64,000 nt of DNA. It comes from Nostoc sp. CENA543 (lineage in GTDB: Bacteria; Cyanobacteriota; Cyanobacteriia; Cyanobacteriales; Nostocaceae). The DNA lies in the NCBI RefSeq assembly GCF_002896875.1, contig NZ_CP023278.1:6392501-6456500 (forward strand), read 5' to 3'. Under the pieces are notes generated by a model. The model searched no databases. It worked only from the letters and a program-made list of their open reading frames with translations, and was not told where the DNA came from. Shown here in pieces: positions 27,644 through 35,832 of this stretch. Within the stretch, counting starts at the first letter, position 1. Every line of letters begins with the position of its first letter. The translations under genes and the position numbers were made by a program.

Positions 27644-29029
27644 CTATATATCGACTACAAGTTTTGTGGTCGTTAGGCTGGCTGTAGATGATGTTGCATT
27701 TTGAATTGATTTACCTGTCCATGTTTGCCACCGATTTAGTCCACGGTTAACCAATTCTGAGTTGCTGTCACCGATAAAACAAATTCTTCCTAATCTTTCA
27801 CAAGCAATGAGAATTTCACCGTGTCCCATAAATGGAGCAATCACAAAATTATTAGGGTTGGTGTACAAATTGAGCAAATAGTTAATAATTCCTTCCACAC
27901 CTTCAACATTAATTGGTGTTTGAGGTTTCACTATTGTTTGATGGGAAAAAATTCCTATATAAAGATTGCCCAGTAATAACTCATATTGAAAGGGCATTTG
28001 ATTATGTTTGTAGAAATCATAAATATGTCCTTCCGAACGGATGACGGCGACAACTCTGGCTTCATCTACCAAGTAGTTATGCTCCCAGGTGCTTGAGAGA
28101 GTCGCGATCGCCAAGGCTGCATCTGAAGGTAATAGGTTACGAAATTCTGGTTTTGAGGTATCGCCACAATATACTAGATGTCTGCCTAATATCCATTCAT
28201 TACCTGCTTGGCTGTTGGAATGGGGAGATATACTGGCTATTTTTTCTGATTTATTTTGAGTCTTCTTGACAGCTAACTTAGCGGCTTTTTGCGCCATAGC
28301 ACTTTTGTAAGCTAATGTCTGTAATTCTTTTTGCTGCGCCTGTAATTCTGCGGCTAATTGTGCTTGGCGTTCGGCTTCAGCAATATCTCCCCTAGCCAAA
28401 GCTGACTCACTAGCTTGTTGTGCTGATTCAGCTAGAGTACGTTCTTTTGTCCCTGCTCTTGCAATATTTAATAGTGCGGTGGGACTATCCGCGATCGCTG
28501 TACCCTTAATGAGCTGCTTCACTTCTGGGTGAATACTTTTAGCAATCTGCTTCCCATGCTGAAAAGTGCGTTCTGAGTAACCAGCTTCCTTGGCTAACTC
28601 TACAGTTCTTTTAGGTGGTGAAACGATTTCACCACCTGCTGTATTTTGATTGAAAGTATGTTGATTATCACCCGCTTTTGCCCGTAAACCCATACGTTCC
28701 AGAATCTGGTCACGTTCTAGCCATAATTCTGAACGTTCTAGCGGTTCTAGCTCATTGCGAATCAAATTTTCGTCAATTTCCGCCAATCTTGCCTGGTCAG
28801 CACCAGCATACGCGACGATATTACATTCAATCGCCTCCAAGCCCAACAACTTACAAGCCGTCAGGCGATGTAATCCCGCAACCAAATTGAGCTTTTGGTC
28901 TACAGTGATGGGGTTAAGCAAGCCATTAGCCTTAATTGACTCCTTCAGTTCATCAACCTTCTCACTCTTGACCGGACGACGGTTACGACCGATTTTAATC
29001 TGGTCGATGGCTACTGTAGGCATAGACAA
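27644..29029 (-). CDS. ParB/Srx-like domain protein fused to a degenerate DNA methyltransferase domain
   Basis: A 461-residue protein. Residues 1-110 are a ParB/sulfiredoxin-like domain (VDELKESIKANGLLNPITVD, then GLHRLTACKLLG). An HTH-like segment follows (142-175), then an Ala/Gln-rich helix (195-255). Residues 278-440 match the layout of a ParB-linked DNA methylase: WILGRHLVYCGDTS, a motif-I-like FMGHGEILIACERLGRI (400-416) and GLNRWQTWTGK. The catalytic DPPY motif expected near 310-320 is missing and reads TLSSTWEHNY. Family members with intact motifs are phage or mobile-element methylases; this copy probably only binds DNA or SAM. It lies between the hgl and hgd blocks. The function is unknown. 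Confidence 0.78.
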   Translation of the reverse strand: MSMPTVAIDQIKIGRNRRPVKSEKVDELKESIKANGLLNPITVDQKLNLVAGLHRLTACKLLGLEAIECNIVAYAGADQARLAEIDENLIRNELEPLERSELWLERDQILERMGLRAKAGDNQHTFNQNTAGGEIVSPPKRTVELAKEAGYSERTFQHGKQIAKSIHPEVKQLIKGTAIADSPTALLNIARAGTKERTLAESAQQASESALARGDIAEAERQAQLAAELQAQQKELQTLAYKSAMAQKAAKLAVKKTQNKSEKIASISPHSNSQAGNEWILGRHLVYCGDTSKPEFRNLLPSDAALAIATLSSTWEHNYLVDEARVVAVIRSEGHIYDFYKHNQMPFQYELLLGNLYIGIFSHQTIVKPQTPINVEGVEGIINYLLNLYTNPNNFVIAPFMGHGEILIACERLGRICFIGDSNSELVNRGLNRWQTWTGKSIQNATSSTASLTTTKLVVDI

Positions 29030-29675
29030 TTCAAAATTAAAAATTCAAAATGCAAAATTAAAGACAGTGAATCAAATCACTGAGCATTACGACTTAGATA
29101 TGCCGGATATGTTTCAAGAATATCCAGAAACCATGATTTAACAACCGCGATTTCTCAGAATGTCCAATACTACACAACTTAGGCGATCGCAATTCATCAA
29201 TAATATTCAACACACATCATCAGCAGAAGTCAGGGAAAGACACCACAATCCCATATCAATTGACAAAATCATATTTTTTTGCAATGATCGAACACGTATT
29301 TATGAAATTTCCCCCATCAACTCTTTAAATTTTCGCTTCGTATTAGTTGGGATTTAAGTTAAAAAAATAAGCGTATTTTACGCTACTTGATGCGAAGTCT
29401 AATTAGTGTAAAACAGAGAAAGATTTGTAGTCAATTAACCATCTTTAGTATCACCGCTAAGTAACTTTTCTGCGGCTTGTATCAAACTTTCTAAGCATTC
29501 ACATACTTCTAATTAGAATCTTTTGCTCATCGATATTAATACAGGGAAAATTTGCTCATATTAGCCATCATTAACTGTGGAAGACAAGAAGTATAAAAGC
29601 TTCTTTTACTAATTCTCAACTTCTCAATTTTGGATTGTAAATTGGCGTTAGGGTAGCAAACGCAACACAGAGAAT

Positions 29676-29701
29676 ATTTTGGATTGAATTCAATCCAAAA
29701 T
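29676..29701. repeat. Perfect 26-bp palindrome upstream of hgdB
   Basis: ATTTTGGATTGAA is followed by its exact complement. Partial copies (TTCAATCCAAAATCC-like) occur near 42660 and 45300, so it is more likely a dispersed repeat than an operator. Confidence 0.6.
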
Positions 29702-29728
29702 CCGTCTTGAAAAGTTGAGCCACTGCTT

Positions 29729-29784
29729 TAGACGGGTTTCCCGGCTTGTAGCAAGTGGCGTTCCTACGGCAGAAAACCCGTCTA
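29729..29784. repeat. 56-bp inverted-repeat element upstream of hgdB
   Basis: The 11-bp arms TAGACGGGTTT and AAACCCGTCTA flank 34 bp that itself contains CCGGCTTGTAGCAAG and a GCGTTCCTACGG piece. It is probably a small dispersed element about 60 bp before hgdB. Confidence 0.6.
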
Positions 29785-29845
29785 CATAACTTTCCGCAAA
29801 ATCCAAAATTCCTAGTCCCTTCATTAATAATTTGGGAATGAAAAT

Positions 29846-31054
29846 ATGGAAGTCAACAAAGAACGCTTGCGCCAATTAATGATTAAACCCCAAGGTCGGT
29901 GGCGGTTAGTTTTGGCAGTTTCAATTACCTTTGCGGCTGGAATTGTCACCTTATACAACTTTGCACCGCAAAAATTCCGTTCATCAGACCAACCTCTGTC
30001 TGCTAACCCTTCTAAAGTTGCACCTGTGAAAGTTGCTGTCACAGCTTTAGGGCGTTTACAACCAGATGGCGAAGTAACAACTTTATCAGCACCTAGTTCT
30101 ACTAACGGTATTCGTGTAGAAAAGTTGTTGGTAAAAGAAGGAGACGAAGTAAAAGCTGGGCAAGTATTAGCATATTTAGAAGATTATACCCGTGCTACAG
30201 CAGCCCTAGAGCAAGCTTTAGATAAACTACAAATTGCTAAAACTGAGCTAGCACAGGTAAAAGCAGGTGCTAAACCTGGAGACATTGAAGCACAAAAATC
30301 AACCATCGCGCGCTTACAGTCACAACTCAAAGGAGAGATTGCGACTCAAGAAGCAACAATCAACCGTATCCAAGCGGAAGTGAATAACGCCCAAACAGAA
30401 AACGATCGCTATCAACAATTACTCAAAGAAGGTGCTGTCACTGCTTCTGCGGCTGATGCCAAAGCCTTGCAATTAAAAACAGCACAACAACAACTAACAG
30501 AAGCCAAAGCTGCACTTACCCGCACTCAAAACACCCTCGCTGACCAAATCAAAGAAGGTAAAGCGAGACTCAACAGTATTCAAGAAGTACGGACTGTAGA
30601 TGTAGAGTTAGCGCAAAATCAAGTCAAAAGTGCTGTAACAGCAGTCAAACAAGCTAAAGCCGACCAGGAATTAGCTTATATTAAAGCTCCAATAGACGGC
30701 AAAATCTTGAAAATTCATGCCAAAACTGGGGAAGCGATAGGTAATACAGGCTTTGCTGATATTGGCAAAACATCACAAATGTATGTTGTTGCAGAAGTTT
30801 ATCAAACCGATATTCAGAACGTCCGTGTAGGTCAAAAAGCCATCATCACCAGTACAGCATTTAGCGGAAAACTACAGGGAACAGTCCAAGAAATTGGTTT
30901 ACAAGTTGATAAACAAAGCATATTCAGTATCAACCCCAACTTTGACACAGACCGCAGAATCATCGAAGTCAAAATATCTATCGATAAACCCGCAGATAAT
31001 CAACGGGTATCTCGTTTAACTAACTTACAAGTTGATGTGGCGATTCAGATTTAG
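29846..31054 (+). CDS. hgdB: HgdB: DevB-type membrane fusion protein
   Basis: A 402-residue periplasmic adaptor. One membrane helix (about 21-38) is followed by the half-lipoyl strand LLVKEGDEVKAGQVLAYLED, a long coiled-coil hairpin (about 105-270) and a second half-lipoyl/beta-barrel part (YIKAPIDGKILKIHAKTGE, then MYVVAEVYQTDIQNVRVGQ). It resembles DevB, which with DevC, DevA and TolC exports glycolipid to the heterocyst envelope. Followed by hgdC and hgdA as in Anabaena PCC 7120 (all5347-all5345 in my memory), hence the name. No ATPase gene is nearby. ATG 29846 has only a weak ribosome site; ATG 29879 (MIKPQGRWR) is an alternative. Confidence 0.88.
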   Translation: MEVNKERLRQLMIKPQGRWRLVLAVSITFAAGIVTLYNFAPQKFRSSDQPLSANPSKVAPVKVAVTALGRLQPDGEVTTLSAPSSTNGIRVEKLLVKEGDEVKAGQVLAYLEDYTRATAALEQALDKLQIAKTELAQVKAGAKPGDIEAQKSTIARLQSQLKGEIATQEATINRIQAEVNNAQTENDRYQQLLKEGAVTASAADAKALQLKTAQQQLTEAKAALTRTQNTLADQIKEGKARLNSIQEVRTVDVELAQNQVKSAVTAVKQAKADQELAYIKAPIDGKILKIHAKTGEAIGNTGFADIGKTSQMYVVAEVYQTDIQNVRVGQKAIITSTAFSGKLQGTVQEIGLQVDKQSIFSINPNFDTDRRIIEVKISIDKPADNQRVSRLTNLQVDVAIQI

Positions 31055-31172
31055 TCAATAGTCAACAGTCAATAGTCAACAGTCATTAGTCATTAGTCAA
31101 CAGCCATTAGGGAACGGGGAAAGTGATCAATCCCCAAATTCCCAGTTCCTAATCCCCAATCCCCACTCCCCA
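31055..31172. repeat. TCATTAG/TCAACAG heptamers and CCCCAATCCCC units
   Basis: Eight imperfect heptamers (31054-31110) and CAATCCCCACTCCCC units (about 31142-31172) fill the hgdB-hgdC spacer. Confidence 0.8.
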
Positions 31173-31182
31173 ACCTCAAGCC

Positions 31183-32361
31183 ATGAATTTTAAAATTCCT
31201 TTAGCATGGCTACAGCTAGCTCAACAAAGGCTGCGTTTCCTGGTAGCTGTAGCCGGTATTGCCTTCATTGTTTTGCTGATGTTTGTGCAGCTTGGTTTCC
31301 AAGACGCTCTTTATTCTAGTGCTACCGCAGTACACCAAAGCCTCAAAGGTGACTTATTTTTAGTTAGTTCTCAATATAAAGCTTTGACGGCAAATCAAAG
31401 TTTTTCTCGGACTCGTTTATACCAAACTTTAGGGTTTGAGGGCGTGGAATCAGTTAACGCCATGTATTTGCAATTTGCTAAGTTAAAAAACCCGGCAACT
31501 GGAGAGAAATATTCTATCTATGTAATGGGTTTCGACCCAGGCCAATCTGTGTTGAATATTCCTGAAATTGAGCAGAATTTAGATAGGCTGAAAATTCCTG
31601 ATGTCATGTTATTTGACAGGGATTCACGACCAGAATTTGGCCCCATCGCTGAAAATTTTGAAAAAGGCGATACCGAACAGACAATTGAAATCTTTCCCTT
31701 TGATGGGCCTAGAGGTTACAAAGTTAGAGTTGGTGGCTTATTTAGTTTAGGCCCTTCCTTTGGTGTTGATGGTAACTTAATTGTTAGTGACTCAACTTTT
31801 CTTCGCATCAATCCCAATACTCGCCCAGTTGAAAAAATAGATATAGGTATCATCACTCTCAGTCCCAAAGCTGATAAAGACAAAGTATTAGCAAATTTAC
31901 GTGCTAATTTACCTAATGATGTCAGGGTATTTACACGCCAAGGGTTTATTGATTTTGAAAAACAATATTGGTCTGCTAGAACACCAATTGGTTTCATTCT
32001 CAACCTCATGCTGACAATGGCTTCTGTTGTGGGTGTGGTTATTGTCTATCAAATTCTCTACAGCAATATTGCTACCCAATTTATTGCTTATGCCACATTA
32101 AAAGCTATTGGCTATCCCAATTCTTATCTTTTAAATGTGGTATTTCAACAAGCTTTAATCTTAGCATTATTAGCTTACATCCCAGGGTTTTTAGTTTCCG
32201 TAGCTTTGTATGATTTTGCAATGGAAGCTACAAAGTTACCAATCGTTATGACTGGAAACAATGCTTTAATTGTCTTTATTTCAGCCGTGTTAATGTGCAT
32301 AACTTCAGGCGCACTTGCTATTAACAAACTTCGTTCCGCAGACCCGGCAGATATTTTTTAG
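31183..32361 (+). CDS. hgdC: HgdC: DevC-type ABC transporter permease
   Basis: A 392-residue MacB/FtsX-like permease of the DevC type. It has one N-terminal membrane helix (about 17-38), a large periplasmic domain (40-265) and three C-terminal helices (about 268-290, 315-340, 355-378), ending in INKLRSADPADIF as DevC proteins do. It should work with HgdB and a separate nucleotide-binding subunit to move substrate from the inner membrane toward an outer-membrane channel. Reports on the Anabaena orthologue link it to the heterocyst glycolipid layer. The ATG follows repeats directly and no Shine-Dalgarno is visible, so translation may depend on hgdB. Confidence 0.88.
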   Translation: MNFKIPLAWLQLAQQRLRFLVAVAGIAFIVLLMFVQLGFQDALYSSATAVHQSLKGDLFLVSSQYKALTANQSFSRTRLYQTLGFEGVESVNAMYLQFAKLKNPATGEKYSIYVMGFDPGQSVLNIPEIEQNLDRLKIPDVMLFDRDSRPEFGPIAENFEKGDTEQTIEIFPFDGPRGYKVRVGGLFSLGPSFGVDGNLIVSDSTFLRINPNTRPVEKIDIGIITLSPKADKDKVLANLRANLPNDVRVFTRQGFIDFEKQYWSARTPIGFILNLMLTMASVVGVVIVYQILYSNIATQFIAYATLKAIGYPNSYLLNVVFQQALILALLAYIPGFLVSVALYDFAMEATKLPIVMTGNNALIVFISAVLMCITSGALAINKLRSADPADIF

Positions 32362-32482
32362 TCATTAGTCATTAGTCAATAGTCATTAGGGAAGAGGAAA
32401 CAGTAATTAGTTTTTTGTGTACCTCACCCTTACACCCCTACACTCCCACACCCCTATACCCCTACACCCCTCTTTAATAAGT

Positions 32483-33484
32483 ATGAATTTGCAAAATAAG
32501 ACTCTGCTGATTACTGGAATTGATGAATTTATCGGCTTGCGTGCGGCTGAGTTAGCTATCGCACAGGGAATCAAGGTGCGTGGGTTGCAAAGCTCTAATC
32601 AGTCTGATGCAGCCAAGAAATTAGGTGCTGAAGTAATTGTTGGTAGTATCACCGATGCTACTGTGGCGCAAAAGGCTTGTCAGGGAGTAGATGTTGTTTT
32701 ACATACTGCTCAACTTACCGAAGAAGCTGGCCCCATTAAACAGTTTCAGGAAATGAACGTTGGCGGAGCTGTGAATATGGCGAAAGCTGCTAAAAGTGCT
32801 GGTGTCAAGACTTTTGTGCATCTTTCTAGTATTTTGGTGTATGGATTTGATTATAGCGATCGCATCACCGAATCTGGTCAACTCTCCGCTAATGATAACC
32901 CCTACTGTCAAACCAAAATAGCTGCCGAAAAGGAACTTTTACCCCTCAATTCTCCCCCAGATTTCGGCATCATTATTATTCGCGCTGGTGATGTTTATGG
33001 GCCTGGAAGTTTACCTTGGGTAGTTAGACCTATTCACTTCATGCGTCAAAAGTTATTTGCTTATCCTAATGATGGACAAGGTGTTATTAATCATGTCTAT
33101 GTAGATAACTTGATTGATGCTATCTTTTTAGCAGTAGAAAAACAGGCACACGGCGAGATTTTTAATATCACCGATGGCGAAGCAACATCTTGGAAAGAAT
33201 ATTTCATGCGCCTAGCCGCAATGGAAGGTTTACCAACGCCTATGTCTTTACCAAAAGATGAAATAAAACTGTTTTTAAAGCTACGCCATCAGGGACAAAA
33301 ACTATTTCGTAAGAAAGCGGATATCCTTCCAGAATCGGTAGATTTTATGAGTCGTCCCTATGCCTGTTCAATTGCTAAAGCCCAAAGTTTATTAGATTAC
33401 AAACCCAAAATTGATTTAGAAACAGGGCTAAGTCAAACCAAGCATTGGCTAGAAACAACTGATATTCAAAAGCTACTTAAATGA
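32483..33484 (+). CDS. hgdA: HgdA: NAD-dependent epimerase/dehydratase-like protein
   Basis: A 333-residue extended SDR protein. The N-terminal dinucleotide motif reads TGIDEFIG (11-18), where the family consensus is TGATGFIG, so one glycine is replaced by Glu15. Tyr141 and Lys145 in YCQTK and the preceding HLSSILVYG segment are intact, and RAGDVYGPG and NITDGEATSWKEY are typical. The start was set at ATG 32483: an upstream ATG (32417) only adds residues encoded by a TACACCCCTACACTCC repeat. It follows hgdC after 121 bp, as in Anabaena PCC 7120, where the product affects the heterocyst glycolipid layer. The substrate is unknown; a sugar nucleotide is expected from the family. Confidence 0.85.
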   Translation: MNLQNKTLLITGIDEFIGLRAAELAIAQGIKVRGLQSSNQSDAAKKLGAEVIVGSITDATVAQKACQGVDVVLHTAQLTEEAGPIKQFQEMNVGGAVNMAKAAKSAGVKTFVHLSSILVYGFDYSDRITESGQLSANDNPYCQTKIAAEKELLPLNSPPDFGIIIIRAGDVYGPGSLPWVVRPIHFMRQKLFAYPNDGQGVINHVYVDNLIDAIFLAVEKQAHGEIFNITDGEATSWKEYFMRLAAMEGLPTPMSLPKDEIKLFLKLRHQGQKLFRKKADILPESVDFMSRPYACSIAKAQSLLDYKPKIDLETGLSQTKHWLETTDIQKLLK

Positions 33485-33586
33485 GGCAGGGGGGCAGGGG
33501 GCAGGGAGCAGGGGAGATTTAAAATTAATCCCTAGTCCCCAGTCCCCATTCCCCAGTCCCCATTCCCTAATAACAAGGAGAAACAA

Positions 33587-34051
33587 ATGAAAATTCATCG
33601 CTTAAGTCAAGTTTTATTAGCTAGTTTACTAAGCTTGACTTGTATTAAACCTTTGAATGCAGAGCCTACATCTAAATTAACAGTAGTTGTCAACGGAATC
33701 CGGCATCAAAAAGGTCAAATTTGCATGAGAATTTATGATAGTGAAAAAGGCTTTCCTTTAAGCGATCGCAGTGAAGTACAAAGCGGTTGTACTCGCATTA
33801 CAGGTAAGTCTATCACTAAGCATTTTTATGGCTTAAAACGCGGCACTTATGCTGTAGCGGTAGTAGATGATCAAAATGGTAATCAAAAACTAGATTCTGA
33901 TTTCTTTGGCATTCCCAAGGAAGGCTTTGGGATTTCTAATAATCCTAAAGTTTCTATTCAAACTGGGACACCTAAGTTTAGTAAATCCAGTTTTACTGTC
34001 ACCAAAAATACAACTGTCAATATTGATTTGAAATACTCACTTGATCCCTAA
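33587..34051 (+). CDS. Exported DUF2141 protein
   Basis: A 154-residue protein with an AAGGAG ribosome site 9 bases before the ATG and a signal peptide of about 25 residues (cleavage near LNA before EPTSK). The mature part has the DUF2141 features KGQICMRIYDSEKGFP, YAVAVVDDQNGNQKLD and IPKEGFGISNN. This is a small beta-sandwich domain found in exported proteins of cyanobacteria and Bacteroidetes; its role is not established. Two Cys (ICMR and SGCTR) may form a disulfide. It lies between hgdA and the GT2 genes on the same strand, so it may belong to envelope glycolipid assembly. Confidence 0.8.
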   Translation: MKIHRLSQVLLASLLSLTCIKPLNAEPTSKLTVVVNGIRHQKGQICMRIYDSEKGFPLSDRSEVQSGCTRITGKSITKHFYGLKRGTYAVAVVDDQNGNQKLDSDFFGIPKEGFGISNNPKVSIQTGTPKFSKSSFTVTKNTTVNIDLKYSLDP

Positions 34052-34061
34052 GTTAGCAATG

Positions 34062-34119
34062 GTTGGTAGTAAGCACTTTAGTGCTGATTTTCTCAAGGAC
34101 TAAAGTGCTTACTACCAAC
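34062..34119. repeat. Perfect 21-bp inverted repeat
   Basis: Arm GTTGGTAGTAAGCACTTTAGT at 34062-34082 (its central core AAGCACTTTAGT) is exactly complemented at 34099-34119, around a 16-bp loop. It begins 10 bp after the DUF2141 stop and shares the GTAGTAAGCACTT border with 17080 and a variant at 38446. Confidence 0.9.
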
Positions 34120-34179
34120 TGGTTTAATTCCCTCTCAACTATTACAGATGGCACAGGTTGCCGGAGACTTATAAATGTC

Positions 34180-35439
34180 ATGAGAGAACTGGCAGCATTC
34201 TTGTTTAGGTCTTTGCTGGGATGGTTGGGGATTCAGGTATTTATTTCACTGTTATTTTTGTTATATGTGCGATTGTCGCAGACGAAAAATTTACCTGATG
34301 AACAGTTACCTAAAGCGGCTGTAATTCTGTGCTTGCGTGGGGCTGATCCTTTTTTACCCAACTGTATTGAGGCACTCTTACAACAAAACTACCCCAATTA
34401 TGATTTAAAGCTGATTATCGACAGTCAAGAAGACCCAGCTTGGCAAATTGCTCATGATACCGTTAATCAATTGGGTGTGACTAATGTTGAAATTAATCAC
34501 TTAAGAATCATTCGCCACAACTGTAGTCTCAAGTGTAGTTCTTTGATTCAAGCTATTTCTGAATTGGATGATTCTTATCAAGTAGTGGCTTTAGTTGATG
34601 CAGACACCATTGTACATTCCAATTGGCTAAGAGAGTTAGTTAGTCCTTTAGATAATCCTAAAATTGGGGCTACTACCGGTCATCGTTGGTATGTACCTAC
34701 TGGCAAATATTGGGGTTCGTTGGTACGCTACACAGGAAATATTGCTTCAGTTGTGCAGATGTACCTATTTGGTATTCCTTGGGGTGGGACTTTGGCTGTG
34801 AAAACAGAGGTACTGCGTCACACAGGAATTTTAGAGCAGTGGGCGCAGGCTTTTGGGGAAGATTTGATGATGCACAACATCCTCAAAAAGCATGGTTTGA
34901 AGGTGAGATTTGTGCCGTCGCTGATTATGGTGAATCGTGAAGAGTGTGATTTGTTGGGGATACTTGACTATCTCCAACGTCTGATTCTTTATTCGCGTCT
35001 CTACCATCCCAGATGGCTAGCTATTGTCAGTGAGGCTGTGTCTAGTATTTTGTTTCCCACTTTCACAATTGTGTTGTTCTTCTTGTCGTTAGGTGATGCC
35101 CAGTGGGAAGTAGCAGATTTATTATTTAAATCCTACAGCATTTACACTTTGGGATTACTTTCGTTAATGCTGCTGGTTGAGATGGTATTACAACCAGTGA
35201 TTCGCCATCAAGGTCAGCCAGGGACAAAGTTGTCTTTGCCATTGATAGGGAGAATGTTGTTAGCTATACCTTTAACACAATGGGTTTATGGGCTAGCGAT
35301 GCTCTCTTCTATATGGATATCAACTGTCAAGTGGCGAGGGATTATGTACCGGATTCGCAGCCCTTGGAATGTACGGTTGGTCGAGTATCATCCCTATGAT
35401 TTTTTAGATCAACCTGTTGATAGCAAAATTTCTCTTTGA
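34180..35439 (+). CDS. Membrane GT2 glycosyltransferase, copy 1
   Basis: A 419-residue GT-A protein. It has an N-terminal membrane helix (about 9-30), the GT2 core with VILCLRGADPFL, a DXD-like VALVDADTIVHS and the acceptor-side FGEDLM motif, then three or four C-terminal helices (about 285-375). The start was set at ATG 34180 because the in-frame ATG at 34063 lies inside an inverted repeat and the tandem copy begins at the equivalent place. The two copies are very similar over their whole length. They sit between hgdBCA and hglT and so may glycosylate a heterocyst envelope lipid or polysaccharide; the substrate is not known. It resembles ceramide-glucosyltransferase-like GT2 proteins in layout. 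Confidence 0.82.
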   Translation: MRELAAFLFRSLLGWLGIQVFISLLFLLYVRLSQTKNLPDEQLPKAAVILCLRGADPFLPNCIEALLQQNYPNYDLKLIIDSQEDPAWQIAHDTVNQLGVTNVEINHLRIIRHNCSLKCSSLIQAISELDDSYQVVALVDADTIVHSNWLRELVSPLDNPKIGATTGHRWYVPTGKYWGSLVRYTGNIASVVQMYLFGIPWGGTLAVKTEVLRHTGILEQWAQAFGEDLMMHNILKKHGLKVRFVPSLIMVNREECDLLGILDYLQRLILYSRLYHPRWLAIVSEAVSSILFPTFTIVLFFLSLGDAQWEVADLLFKSYSIYTLGLLSLMLLVEMVLQPVIRHQGQPGTKLSLPLIGRMLLAIPLTQWVYGLAMLSSIWISTVKWRGIMYRIRSPWNVRLVEYHPYDFLDQPVDSKISL

Positions 35440-35832
35440 ACACTCCCATTCTCTGGGGTTGGGAGCATAAGAAAGGCAGGAATTAATGCCAAAGTTAATG
35501 CAGAGAATGAATAAGGTTAAAAGGGGTTTTTTGGTTTTATTTGAGAAGTGAATTAGCTATTAAGTTTTTAACTGAGGATTTACATAACGAAGTGGTGCAA
35601 ACTCTTGATCTGTTTTAATTCTGCGTAAATCCTACAGTTGTTTATTTCCGCTCAATCCTGGGAATATCGAGAATTTAATTGCTGATTGGAGTCTCTCAAA
35701 AGATGGAGAAATTATTGCTTCAGATAGTGGTGCAAGACTTCATAGTCACTCAATCACGATTAGATATGCTCTCTAGAACAGATCATGAACTTTGTAAATA
35801 GCTGGTGAATGATTTTTTAGAGGTCATAAATA
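35440..35832. other. Spacer between the two GT2 copies
   Basis: There is no gene. It holds a purine-rich AAAAGGGGTTTTTTGG stretch and a TCTCTAGA-rich segment. There are no repeats of the families seen elsewhere. The start of copy 2 has AGAGGT at a good distance. Confidence 0.55.

Larger units (their letters stand above)
29030..29845. other. Spacer and presumed hgdB promoter region
   Basis: It contains AATTCAAAAT units (29031-29060), a 65-codon frame at 29160 with no Shine-Dalgarno (rejected), a perfect 26-bp palindrome centred on GAATTC (29676-29701) and an inverted repeat TAGACGGGTTT/AAACCCGTCTA (29729-29784). The ParB-like gene and hgdB diverge from here. Confidence 0.6.

Noticed and set aside
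29160-29357. 65-codon frame upstream of hgdB
   Set aside because: No ribosome site, no recognisable pattern, and it lies in a region that looks like promoter DNA.
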